A stretch of 64,000 nucleotides of DNA from positions 856,182 through 920,181 of the forward strand of contig JAJEKV010000080.1 in assembly GCA_021234155.1 (NCBI GenBank), given 5' to 3'. Within the stretch, counting starts at the first letter, position 1; every line of letters begins with the position of its first letter. Made by a program: the position numbers and the translations under genes. Under the pieces are notes generated by a model. That model worked only from the letters and a program-made list of their open reading frames with translations. It had not been told where the DNA came from and did no database searches. Below, one piece after another: positions 22,436-32,774 of the stretch. This DNA comes from Isoetes taiwanensis (taxonomy: Eukaryota; Streptophyta; Lycopodiopsida; Isoetales; Isoetaceae).

Positions 22436-23530
22436 TTTCGCTCCTCTTCCAGCCTAGCACCTTTGGTGTTCTTCTTTTTAACCATATCTTATACTTGTTG
22501 CTGCCCTATATGGATCGCCATGGTCATCGGCATGATCGACGCCTGGAGATGGCCAGGAGACAGATTGATGCTGTCTTACCACCAGGGGAGGCTGGATATC
22601 CGGAACCGTCACATGTAAGTGACTAATTCTTGTATTTAGTAGCCTAGACATATATAAAATAGGAGAGGACGTGTACTGCGAGTAGTAAAAAAAAAACGCA
22701 GGTGTTTTTGGTCAAGGACACGGTCGCCTCCACCTTGAGTGGAGAGGACCAGGTGTGCCAGGCCCAAACTCACAGTGCAGCCGAGAATAAGGAGCAAGGG
22801 GAACTGACGGAGCGGAGTTTGGGCCTGTCCTCCTCCCGATGTGGCAAGTAGAAGTCGGGGGGCGCTTTTGCAGTGGCAAGACATTCATAAATTCGCAATT
22901 AATGCATTATACGAAAATAAATTCTGATTTTTTGCCAGCTGGATTCCTAATTCATCTCCAGCACACAGCCCAATTTTTGAAATTTTCGGAAAAGGTCTAG
23001 GTCAAAGGGTTAGCATTAGAACGGTCGGGGCAGCCCGTTGCAGGGCAACCGAGCTGGCACCCTTCCCCAAGTCAAACGAGGCCAGGACCTTGCAGGGATC
23101 CTTCACAAGAGGGGAGAGTCCGGACCCCAAGAGGCGGGATCCAAAAAGTTCCCAGGCAGCCCTTCCCGGCGGCGCCCCCCGGGGTCGCACGCTAATGACC
23201 ACCCTCCTGGGCCCCGTTCCCCTATCCGGCCGTTGGATCCTCCGCTTCAGGGGCCCCTCTTTGGGAAGGCCCAAAAGATTCCAGTCGGTCGGTCCCGAGA
23301 ACTTGTCAAACCGCGAGGAGTCCCGAGGTCTGCCCTTTGTAGAAACCACAAGAGTTTTGTCGTTCGCACCGGGGGGCTCGGAATGGCAAATCGACCCTGC
23401 CAAATCGTCCAGAATGGCAAAATTACCCTAGGGAGCAAGTTACGAGGTCGGTTTTGCAAAAGAAAGAAACACTCACGCCCTCCACGACAGTATCCCGCAT
23501 CCACATCCTAGGCCAATTGACTACGAGTGT
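22436..23530 (+). repeat. GC-rich repeat unit, copy A1
   Basis: From TTTCGCTCCTCTTCCAGCC to about CATCCTAGGCCAATTGACTA this is nearly the same as 26638-27735. A conserved core, AAGACATTCATAAATTCGCA to GTCTAGGTCAAAGGGTTAG, also recurs at 28206 and 29300. An ATG at 22510 opens a 38-codon frame (MDRHGHRHDRRLEMARRQID...) with a GTAAGT donor-like sequence just before its stop. The same frame is present at 26715. Whether this is a real first exon is unknown. Longer GC-rich frames further on are not kept between copies and are not accepted as genes. Confidence 0.7.
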
Positions 23531-23557
23531 GATGGAAATGAGCTACTTTAGCGCTTC

Positions 23558-23649
23558 AAAAACTAGCTAGTTTGTAAAAAGACTAGTCTAGACCAGTAAA
23601 AGTTGGTTTACAGATTACTGTGGCTGGTTTACTGGTTACTGTAAAAAGC
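23558..23649 (+). repeat. 92-bp direct repeat, left copy
   Basis: AAAAACTAGCTAGTTTGTAA through GGTTTACTGGTTACTGTAAA is identical by eye to 24009-24100. Both copies lie next to the phrase GAGCTACTTTxGCGCT. The pair encloses 360 bp that include the tRNA-like segment. Confidence 0.9.
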
Positions 23650-23814
23650 CCTCTGGTCCTAGGATGCCCAAAAAGTCATACGTGGCAGGCGGCACTAGGC
23701 TGGTGACGTTGGGTTCAACGATGCCCCTAGAGTTGCCCCTAGGATCCGAAAACTTCCTCAAGGCGGGATTGTATCCTGCCTACAAAGTGTGCATGTATGG
23801 CCAAAGTTTTGCCC

Positions 23815-23905
23815 AACGGATGTGTGGTGAGTTGGTATAGGCCTAGTAATGCCAAAATAAGTGTTCATTTGGTCATGGGTTCAAACCTTGCTAATGTCAC
23901 TTATA
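23815..23905 (+). other. tRNA-like (SINE head) with A and B boxes
   Basis: TGGTGAGTTGGTATAGG (A-box-like, about 23825-23841) and GGGTTCAAACC (B box, 23877-23887) are spaced about 50 bp apart, as in a tRNA gene. Stems other than the T-arm do not pair well, so a tRNA-derived SINE or tRNA relic is more likely than a gene. Confidence 0.35.
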
Positions 23906-24008
23906 TTTGGAAGTTGGTTACTAGGGGTATACGATGATGATCCCCGACGTGGTAGAACTTAAAAGCTTATACATGTCCTCCACTTTGGCTGCTCGTTGGC
24001 AGTGGGAC

Positions 24009-24100
24009 AAAAACTAGCTAGTTTGTAAAAAGACTAGTCTAGACCAGTAAAAGTTGGTTTACAGATTACTGTGGCTGGTTTACTGGTTACTGTAAAAAGC
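24009..24100 (+). repeat. 92-bp direct repeat, right copy
   Basis: Second copy of the 23558-23649 sequence, followed by AATTTTTGGAAGTGAGCTAC. Confidence 0.9.
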
Positions 24101-24129
24101 AATTTTTGGAAGTGAGCTACTTTGGCGCT

Positions 24130-24850
24130 ACTTTGAACCTCTATTCAGCTATCAGATAGGCCACTGCAATAAAAGTGCCATGGATGCCGGCTAAATAAAT
24201 CCAGTGCCCTCTTGTTGCTGTACCCAACCTGTAGTAGACAGAACTTTGACATAACCAAAACCAAAGCTAGTGCAACAGTGAACAGGGGTAATAGGACTCC
24301 ACCAATCAAACTCATGCTTGCCACAACTAAATCCCAAACGTAACACATTATCTTGAAAGAAAGAAACTGTCCTCCATGTTCAGTACGAAAAACCTAGCCA
24401 ACTGATTGCGCCCACACCTTCTTTGAAATGAAAACGAAACCAGCTTAGATTTGAATCCCCGAAAGCCGCAAGTGAGTGCAAAGATATTCGCTACAGCTGG
24501 GTGCAGCCCTCTAACGCTTCTGGCCGGATGCGGCGATAGCCTCCCTCGAACTGAGAAAACCCGACCAAGATACACGTCAAACAAGGGAAAGGCATACCAC
24601 TTGGCCGAGGTATCTTCACGGCTACCCATTCTGGTTAGATCATAGAAGAAGAAGCGAGCATCTGTTCTGACCGTAAATCCTGCACTTATGATCTCCTTCA
24701 GAAGCTAAGGCGAGCTCCAAAGAAAGAACGATTGTAGCAAGATGTGAAATGCTTAGCACTCTATTCGCCGCTCTGTAAAAGAACAAGCAGAATGTAAGAA
24801 GCCAGTGGCCTAGCATCGACCACTCTTCCAGCAAGCAAGGAGAAAATCAG
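24130..24850. other. Unassigned sequence of organelle-like character
   Basis: Moderate GC, no repeats, and two adjacent minus-strand frames without clear homology. One (24145-24348) has a hydrophobic stretch, SLIGGVLLPLFTVALALVLV. The other (24348-24629) begins MGSREDTSAKWYAFPLFDVY. The texture resembles intergenic plant mitochondrial DNA, so a nuclear mitochondrial insert is possible. This is an impression and could be wrong. Confidence 0.2.
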
Positions 24851-25434
24851 TCTGCTGCACGAGATGGGCGGCCGCCTGCCGCCGCCCTAGTCACGACCTA
24901 ACCCTAGCATTCGAAGCAGATCGATTCCTTTTTGTGGATCAATGTCAATCCTGACGACATGCGCTGTCTGCTGTCTGTGCAGCCACTATCTGTTGTTTGT
25001 GAACCGGCATGCTACTGTCGGTGCTGAGGGCAGAGTGAAGCGAGGTGCGATGATGCTTTTTCAAGTCAATGTTGCGTCGGTGTTTGGGCATATGCAGCAG
25101 CTGAATTGCATGGGGCAGTCTCTGCCTTCCGAAGCTGGGAGCTCAGCTCCTGCTGGAATTGTTTATGCCTTTCCAACTCATGCACACAATGTTGCAGAGT
25201 CTCGTAACAAGGTGACGGTGCAAACGCACTAATGACCTGTGGTGCAATTGCAGATTCCTTTTTCAAAAACACATAAATTCGACAGTTTTGACTATTTAAA
25301 AAAAAACAACTACCAAAAAATAAAGTCGCGTTCCAAATATAGCCAATTTTAAAAGCGGGCAACAGATTTTGTGTTAAGACACACTAAGAAGATGCACTTT
25401 CTTATGACACAAAAATACAAAGGAAAGGAAGAAT

Positions 25435-25452
25435 GTCTATGCGCGCATAGAC
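25435..25452. repeat. Perfect 18-bp palindrome GTCTATGCGCGCATAGAC
   Basis: Exact palindrome at the left edge of block B1. Imperfect relatives of the CTATGCGxGCATAG motif recur inside the B blocks, at 32474-32525, 32743 and about 33342. Confidence 0.9.
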
Positions 25453-26638
25453 AACAAAGTTATATTTCAATAATTCAGTACAATAATATAGGCACTTAAA
25501 AAAATGTTCTTTTTTAGCACACATTAAATATCAAGAGGAGGTAGGTGTTTGCTTCAACAAACGCAAGTGGCACTTCTTAAAAGGACCATCTTCTTGTCCA
25601 TTTTCTTGCTCCACAAGTTCTTCCGATCTTTGGAGATCCTTAGACCAATAGCTTACCAAAGTCGGCTGGATCATTTTTGTTGCTGATCAAATGTCCCTTA
25701 ACACCAAGTTCTTCCTTTTCATTACTTTGAAGAGAAACAATTGGAGACTTGATGTGAGTCCTTAATGTCAAATACATTTTTAGGGTGCAATGACATAAGT
25801 TGTATAATGCACAAAAGTGCAAAATTGTCCTTTAACATCTTAAACATGTTACCATAACATTACAAAACTTGGTTGAGTGATGCCTAGTTGAACAATGCTC
25901 CCCTTGTTGAATACTACTGAGATGTTTGGGGATTGTATAAGCAAATAAGAAACATCAAAGTCACAAGCAAATTAGTCCTTGGTGCAAATTAGACCTTGGG
26001 AAAGAAGATGCTAGCTTTGGAAAATAAGTATTAAGCTACGCACATATTGCCAACTACAAGAAAAAGGGTTCCCAGGCTATTATCAAGAAGGCAAAAAAAA
26101 TTGGCATGTTATGCGCACATAGCTTACAAGGAGGAAAAATTATAGCTAAAAAAAGATTGCCATGCTATGCGAGCATAGGCAATATATAAAAAAAAAAAAA
26201 ATAGCTTTCAAAAATTGGCTGGTGGGATCTTTTTTAACACTATAAAAGACAACCCTAAGTGTAAGGTCGAGCAAATTGTAGTTTGCTAATGACTCTTGAA
26301 CGTGACACAAATGAGGTCTTTACGATAAAAGTGGGTGGACGTGACACAAATGAGGTGTTTACGATAAAATGGTAGTGAGCACAAAATGAGTGAACATAAC
26401 ACGTAGGTAGTAAAATTTTTGGGTAGGTAGTGTCTATGCGCTCATGGGCTAGCTTCCACAAGCTACGAGCACAAAATGAATAGGTTTGGAAAAAACAAGT
26501 AGGTAGTAAACTTTTTGGGTAGGTTTTGTCTATGAGCGCGTGGGCATGCTTCCACAAGCTATGTCCGCATAGTGGAGGGTTTTTCTTTTCCCCCATATTT
26601 TGTTCTTTTCTTAGAAGACCTTAAATTCTGGCACTTAT
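25449..26638 (+). repeat. Block B, copy 1 (1.19 kb direct duplication)
   Basis: GACAACAAAGTTATATTTCA to TAGAAGACCTTAAATTCTGG matches 30233-31427 with only scattered differences, so the duplication is recent. Its right part is a short tandem repeat (TAGGTAGTAAA.TTTTTGGGT and GCTTCCACAAGCTA twice), which produces a repetitive minus-strand frame that I do not regard as a gene. ACTACAAGAAAAAGGGTTCC inside it resembles a CACTA terminus. Confidence 0.85.
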
Positions 26639-29600
26639 TCTTTCGCTCCTCTTCCAGCCTAGCACCTTTGGTGTTCTTCTTTTTAACCATATCTTATACT
26701 TGTTGCTGCCCTATATGGATCGCCATGGTCATCGGCATGATCGACGCCTGGAGATGGCCAGGAGACAGATTGATGCTGTCTTACCACCAGGGGAGGCTGG
26801 ATATGCGGAACCGTCACATGTAAGTGACTGATTCTTGTATTTAGTAGCCTAGACATATATAAACTAGGAGAGGACGTGTACTGCGAGTAGTAAAAAAAAA
26901 ACGCAGGTGTTTTTGGTCAAGGACACGGTCGCCTCCACCTTGAGTGGAGAGGACCAGGTGTGCCAGGCCCAAACTCACAGTGCAGCCGAGAATAAGGAGC
27001 AAGGGGAACTGACGGAGCGGAGTTTGGGCCTGTCCTCCTCCCGATGTGGCAAGTAGAAGTCGGAGGGCGCTTTTGCAGTGGCAAGACATTCATAAATTCA
27101 CAATTAATGCATTATACGAAAATAAATTCTGATTTTTGCCACCTGGATTCCTAATTCATCTCCAAAGACACAGCCCCAATTTTCAAATTTTCGGAAAAGG
27201 TCTAGGTCAAAGGGTTAGCATTAGAACGACGGGGCAGCCCATTGCTGCGGCAACCGAAATGGCACCCTTCCCCAAGTCAAACGAGGCCAGGACCTTGCAG
27301 GGATCCTTCACAAGAGGGGAGAGTCCCACCCCCAAGAGGCGGGATCCAAAAAAGTTCCCGAGGCAGCTCTTCCCTTCACGCCGCTCCCGGGCCGACGCTT
27401 AATGACCACCCTCCCGAGCCCTGTTCCCCTATCCCGACCGCTGAATCCTCCGTTCAGGGGCCCCTCTTTGGGAAGGCCCAAAAGGTTCCAGATCGGTCCG
27501 AGAACTTGTCAAACCGCTGGGCCCCCGAGGTCGCCTTGTAGAAACCGCAGTTGTTTTGTCGTTCGGGCACCGGGGAGGCTCCGGAATGGCAAATCGACCC
27601 TGCCAAATCGTCCAAAATGGCGAAATTACCCTAGGGAGCAAGTTACGAGGTCGGTTTTGCAAAAGAAAGAAACACTCACGCCCTCCACGACAAGATCCCG
27701 TATCCAGATCCACATCCTAGGCCAATTGACTACGAGTGTGATGGAAGTGAGCTACTTTGGCACTTCTTGGAGGTCGGTGGTCTTCTCGCCACGGAACTTG
27801 GTCCCTGTGGCAATGTCGATGTTCTGAGTCCATTGGCAGAGACAAATCGCGATTCCGGAGAGGGGAGGTCGCCCGTCCGTCCCCAGGGCCTTGGGGAGAG
27901 GAAATTCGGGGCAAGCAGCCCGGGGATTTTAGGGTCCGTGGCTCGGCATCAACACCCCCCACTCCACGTCAAGTCACGGCGCAAGCTCCCGGCTGAATCT
28001 GACAAGGAGAGGGCCTCCAAAACGTAAACCCTGTGGGTTGCCAGGTTCTAGAAGGGTTTGCGTTTTGGGGGCCGAGACTTGGTCTGTTGCACTTGGGACC
28101 TTGCCGAGAAGCGCTGCGGTGAATACGGAGCAAGGGAACCGGCGGAGCGGAGTTTGGGCCTGTCCTCCTCCCAATGTGGCAAGTAGAAGTCGGGGGGCGC
28201 TTTTGCAGTGGCAAGACATTCATAAATTCGTAATTAATGCATTGTACGAAAATAAATTCTGATTTTTTGCCAGCTGAATTTCTAATTCATCTCCAGCACA
28301 TAGCCCAATTTTCGGAATTTTCGGAGAAGGTCTAGGTCAAAGGGTTAGCTAAGGTCAAAGGAATGGAGTTTGTGGGATCGTTGTACTTGGGGTTGACCTT
28401 GGCTCGCTGGACGTTATACTTGGTCTAAGATTGCATTGAGAATATAAGCATCATAACTATTAGAATGAAGATAAATGATTACAGAAAAGCATCATAACTA
28501 CTAGAATGAAGATAAATGATTACAGAAAAGCAAAAGACTACTCAAGGTTGGGGGTTTAGATTTGGTTGCTTGTGATGATGGTTGTGTTTCAGTATCAAGG
28601 CATATGGATAGAGAGAATGCCCTTGTTCAACGGACTGCTCCCTAAAGCTATTTGACATGGATGGCATAATTAACTTGTAATGAACTGGAATTCGGGCAAG
28701 CAACTTCCTGGGATTTTAGGATCCCCGCTCAAGGCCAACAACACCCCCACTCCACGCCAAGACACTCCGCAAGGTCCCGCCAAATCGACAAGGAGAGGGC
28801 CTCAAAACGTAAACCCCGTGGAGTTGCCGTGTTCTAGAAGGGTTTTTGTTTTGGGGGCCGAAGTTTTGGTCTTCTCGCCACGTAACTTGGTCCCTAGGGC
28901 AATGTTGACGCTCGAGTCTATTGGCGAGCCAAATCGCAGCCGAGAGGGGGAGGTCGCCTGGCCCATCCCCTGTGGCCTTAGGGAGAGGAAATTCGGGGCA
29001 AGCAGCTCGGGGGTTTTAGGGTCTGCAGGCTCAAGGCCAACACCTCCACTCCACGCCAAGTCACAGCCGCAAGCTCCCTACCGACCGACAAGGAGAGAGC
29101 CTCCAAAACGTAAACCCCCCGTGGGTTGCCGTGTTCTAGAAGGGTTTGCATTTTGGGGGCGAGACTTGGTCTGTTGCACTTGGGACCTGGCCGAGAAGCC
29201 GCAGCCGAGAATACTGAGCAAGAGGAACCGACGGGAGCGGAGTTTGGGCCTGTCCTCCTCCCGATGTGGCAAGTAGAAGTCTGGGGCGCTTTGCGAGGGC
29301 AAGACATTCATAAATTCGCAATTAATGCATTGTACGAAAATAAATTCTGATTTTTTGCCACCTGGATTCCTAATTCATCTCCAAAGACACAGCCCCAATT
29401 TTCGAAATTTTCGAGAAGGTCTAGGTCAAAGGGTTAACATTAGAATCCGGCCCGGCAGCCCGCAACAAACCGAAGCCGCACCCTTCCCCAAGTCAAACGA
29501 GGCCGGGACCTTGCGGATCCCCTCACAAGAGGGGAGAGTCCTGGACCCCAAGAGGCGGGATCCAAAAAGTTCCCCGAGGCCCTTCCCCGGCAAAGCACTC

Positions 29601-30231
29601 CCGGGGCGACGCTAATGACCACCCTCCCGGAGCCCTGCCTCCCCTATCCGACCGCTGGATCCTCCGCTCAGGGCCCCATTTCGAAGGCCCAAAAGATTCC
29701 AGATCGGTCCGGGAGAACTTGTCAAACCGCTGGCGCCCCGAGGTCGGCCTTTGTAGAAACCGCAATGTTTTGTCGTTCGCACCGGGAGGCTCCTAATGGC
29801 AAATCGACCCCCGCCAAATCGTCCAAAATGGCGAAATTACCCTAGGGAGCAAGTTACGAGGTCGGTTTTGCAAAAGAAAGAAACACTCACGCCCTCCACG
29901 ACAGTATCCCGCATCCACATCCTGGGCCAATTGACTACGAGTGTGATGGAAGTGAGCTACTTTGGCGCTTCTTGGAGGTCGGGTGGTCTTCTGGCCACGG
30001 AACTTGGTCCCCAGGGCAATGTCGACGTTCTGAGTCCATTGGCAGAGACAAATCGCGATTCCGGAGAGGGGAGGTCGCCCGTCCGTCCCCAGGGCCTTGG
30101 GGAGAGGAAATTCGGGGCAAGCAGCTTCCGGGGGGATTTTAGGGTTCGTGCTCTGGCATCAACACCCCCATTCCACGTCAAGTCACGGCGCAAGCTCCCG
30201 GCCGAATCTGACAAGGAGAGGGCCTCCAAAA
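26638..30231 (+). repeat. Tandem array of GC-rich ~1.1-kb units (A2 and partial copies)
   Basis: The marker AAGACATTCATAAATTC recurs at about 27084, 28214 and 29305, giving periods near 1130 and 1090 bp. A second marker, GGAGAGGAAATTCGGGGCAA, recurs at about 27896, 28981 and 30100. A third, GTTCTAGAAGGGTTT, recurs at about 28044, 28831 and 29133. Copies differ by small indels. The array is interrupted at 28350-28690 by unrelated sequence holding a 41-bp tandem duplication (AGCATCATAACTATTAGAAT at 28447 and 28488). It is flanked exactly by blocks B1 and B2. It is probably a satellite-like or spacer-type repeat. No conserved frame runs through it. Confidence 0.75.
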
Positions 30232-30232
30232 C

Positions 30233-31427
30233 GACAACAAAGTTATATTTCAATAATTTAGTACAATAATATAGGCACTTAAAAAAATGTTCTTTTTTTA
30301 GCACACATTAAATATCAAGAGGAGGTAGGTGTTTGCTTCAACAAACGCAAGTGGCACTTCTTAAAAGGACCATCTTCTTGTCCATTTTCTTGCTCCACAA
30401 GTTCTTCCGATCTTTGGAGATCCTTAGACCAATAGCTTACCAAAGTCGGCTGGATCATTTCTGTTGCTGATCAAATGTCCCTTAACACCAAGTTCTTCCT
30501 TTTCATTACTTTGAAGAGAAACAATTGGAGACTTGATGTGAGTCCTTAATGTCAAATACATTTTTAGGGTGCAATGACATAAGTTGTATAATACACAAAA
30601 GTGCAAAATTGTCCTTTAACATCTTAAACATGTTACCATAACATTACAAAACTTGGTTGAGTGATGCCTAGTTGAACAATGCTCCCCTTGTTGAATACTA
30701 CTGAGATGTTTGGGGATTGTATAAGCAAATAAGAAACATCAAAGTCACAAGCAAATTAGTCCTTGGTGCAAATTAGACCTTGGGAAAGAAGATGCTAGCT
30801 TTGGAAAATAAGTATTAAGCTACGCACATATTGCCAACTACAAGAAAAAGGGTTCCCAGGCTATTATCAAGAAGGCAAAAAAAATTGGCATGTTATGCGC
30901 ACATAGCTTACAAGGAGGAAAAATTATAGCTAAAAAAAGATTGCCATGCTATGCGAGCATAGGCAATATATAAAAAACAAAAACGTATAGCTTTCAAAAA
31001 TTGGCTGGTGGGATCTTTTTTAACACTATAAAAGACAACCCTAAGTGTAAGGTCGAGCAAATTGTAGTTTGCTAATGACTCTTGAACGTGACACAAATGA
31101 GGTCTTTACGATAAAAGTGGGTGGACGTGACACAAATGAGGTGTTTACGATAAAATGGTAGTGAGCACAAAATGAGTGAACATAACACGTAGGTAGTAAA
31201 ATTTTTGGGTAGGTAGTGTCTATGCGCTCATGGGCTAGCTTCCACAAGCTACGAGCACAAAATGAATAGGTTTGGAAAAAACAAATAGGTAGTAAACTTT
31301 TTGGGTAGGTTTTGTCTATGAGCGCGTGGGCATGCTTCCACAAGCTATGTCCGCATAGTGGAGGGTTTTTCTTTTCCCCCATATTTTGTTCTTTTCTTAG
31401 AAGACCTTAAATTTTGGAACTTATTCT
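30233..31427 (+). repeat. Block B, copy 2
   Basis: Direct copy of 25449-26638. It joins the last GC-rich unit at CCTCCAAAACG/ACAACAAAG and continues beyond TTATTCTTT into different sequence (GTTGCATTGC), whereas copy 1 continues into unit A2 at the same TTATTCTTT. Confidence 0.85.
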
Positions 31428-32774
31428 TTGTTGCATTGCATTCTTGGCACTTTTAAAAGGTAAACCAGTTGAGAAAAGGTTTTTTTTTTCGAATTTTGTG
31501 GATCAAATAGTGTTTTTCTTGAGAAATGCCAAGGCTCTGATTTGCAACAAAGAAGCTGGATTGGTGCGAAATTTGGGCCAGATTTATCTTCTTGGGTTTA
31601 GATTTTGCTAGTTTTTAGCAGATTGGTGCTAAATTTTCCCAAATTGACAGATTGAGGCCTCCTTCAAAGCTGATAGTTGAGGCAAGCCTCAAAATTATTC
31701 CAACTGGATAAAACACTTGCTTCTTAAAGATATGTGAGAAATAATTGTCTCTCTGAAACTGTCGTTAAGGCTGTGAAGCACTCAAAGCTTCAAAAGAGCA
31801 ACAAATGTTTCTGAAACTAAATGTCAGATCCAATATCTATAATAAAAAAGAAATGAAACCACACATAAAACATAAAGAAGAGAAGAAAAAGACATGTCAG
31901 AAGAAGAATATAGAAGCAATAGAGGATTCGAACCTGCAAATCAGCTATGAAATGAGAGGCCACGGAAGCAAACAAAACAAGCTACAAAACAAGGAGCTAC
32001 TTGCATGCAAATCAGTTCATAATTTTGCATCAGAAAAGCCAAATCGGTGAAGCACCAACAAATCCATATACCTGTTTTTTGCTCATCATTACCACCGACC
32101 TGCTGCATGTCTGCTTCATGCTCATCATAATAACCGACCTGCATAAGCTGTGCTGACCTTGAAATAATTTTTTTTTTACATTACTGTGAAAGCTTTGCCG
32201 ACATATTTGTACCTAAATCTGTAAAAGCTTTGCCGACATATCTGTGAAAGCTTTGCTAATACCTATAAAGTTTTAGGGTAGATTGAAATACCTAAATCCG
32301 TCTTCAAGCGCTAATGGGTGCTACAATCCGGCGACGTGCAGTTCAGTTCGAAGATCATCAAGGCAGGGCCACCGGACTTGTGCTGGACACTTCAGTTCGA
32401 AGATCATAATGGCATCTTCACTTCGCAGGCATCTCCACTTCGTAGCAGAAAAAGAGTGCAAAAATATCCTTGCCTATGCGCGCATGGCAAAAACTAAAAA
32501 CTTTGCCCATGCGCGTATGGGCACTACCTACCAGATCGTTTTCCTACCTACCCACTTTCTTAACCTACACATCTTTTTCCTACCTACCCACTTTCCTAAC
32601 CTACACGTCTTATCTTTTTTCGACACGTCTTATCCGTTCCGTTTTGTTAATCCAAAAGTTGCATGGTGTCTAGCTTGACATTTTTTTTCTTTTGATTTGC
32701 TATGTGCACTACTAGTGTCTTGTAACTTTCTCGCTTGCCTAGGCACGCATAACAACTTGTGGTTCTCTTGTAGT
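30837..32774. mobile_element. Possible non-autonomous CACTA-like element
   Basis: The left end ACTACAAGAAAAAGGGTTCC and right end GGTTCTCTTGTAGT are inverted and resemble the CACTACAAGAAAA terminus of plant CACTA elements. Sub-terminal motifs recur in inverted orientation: GGTAGGTAGTGTCTATGCGC near 31210 and GCCCATGCGCGTATGGGCAC at 32505 with ACTACCTACC following. Clustered sub-terminal repeats are characteristic of that superfamily. The terminal C is missing and no 3-bp target duplication is clear. No transposase is seen. Confidence 0.3.
32187..32270. repeat. Three copies of GTGAAAGCTTTGCCGACATAT-like unit
   Basis: GAAAGCTTTGCCGACATAT near 32187, AAAAGCTTTGCCGACATAT near 32221 and GAAAGCTTTGC near 32244. 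Confidence 0.7.

Noticed and set aside
23038-23511. GC-rich open frames up to ~157 codons in the repeat units
   Set aside because: The frames are not kept in the other copies (27.1 kb, 29.4 kb), several overlap on both strands, and their composition explains their openness.
21795-23530. Endogenous pararetrovirus with as-1-type promoter
   Set aside because: TGACG motifs and a TATA box suggested it, but no movement, coat or reverse transcriptase frames follow.
26255-26596. 113-codon minus-strand frame with internal repeats (also at 31041-31382)
   Set aside because: The repeats in the protein mirror a short DNA tandem repeat and both copies lie in duplicated non-coding block B.
28680-29276. 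198-codon frame across the GC-rich array
   Set aside because: It crosses a unit boundary and contains copies of the same non-coding markers in different frames.
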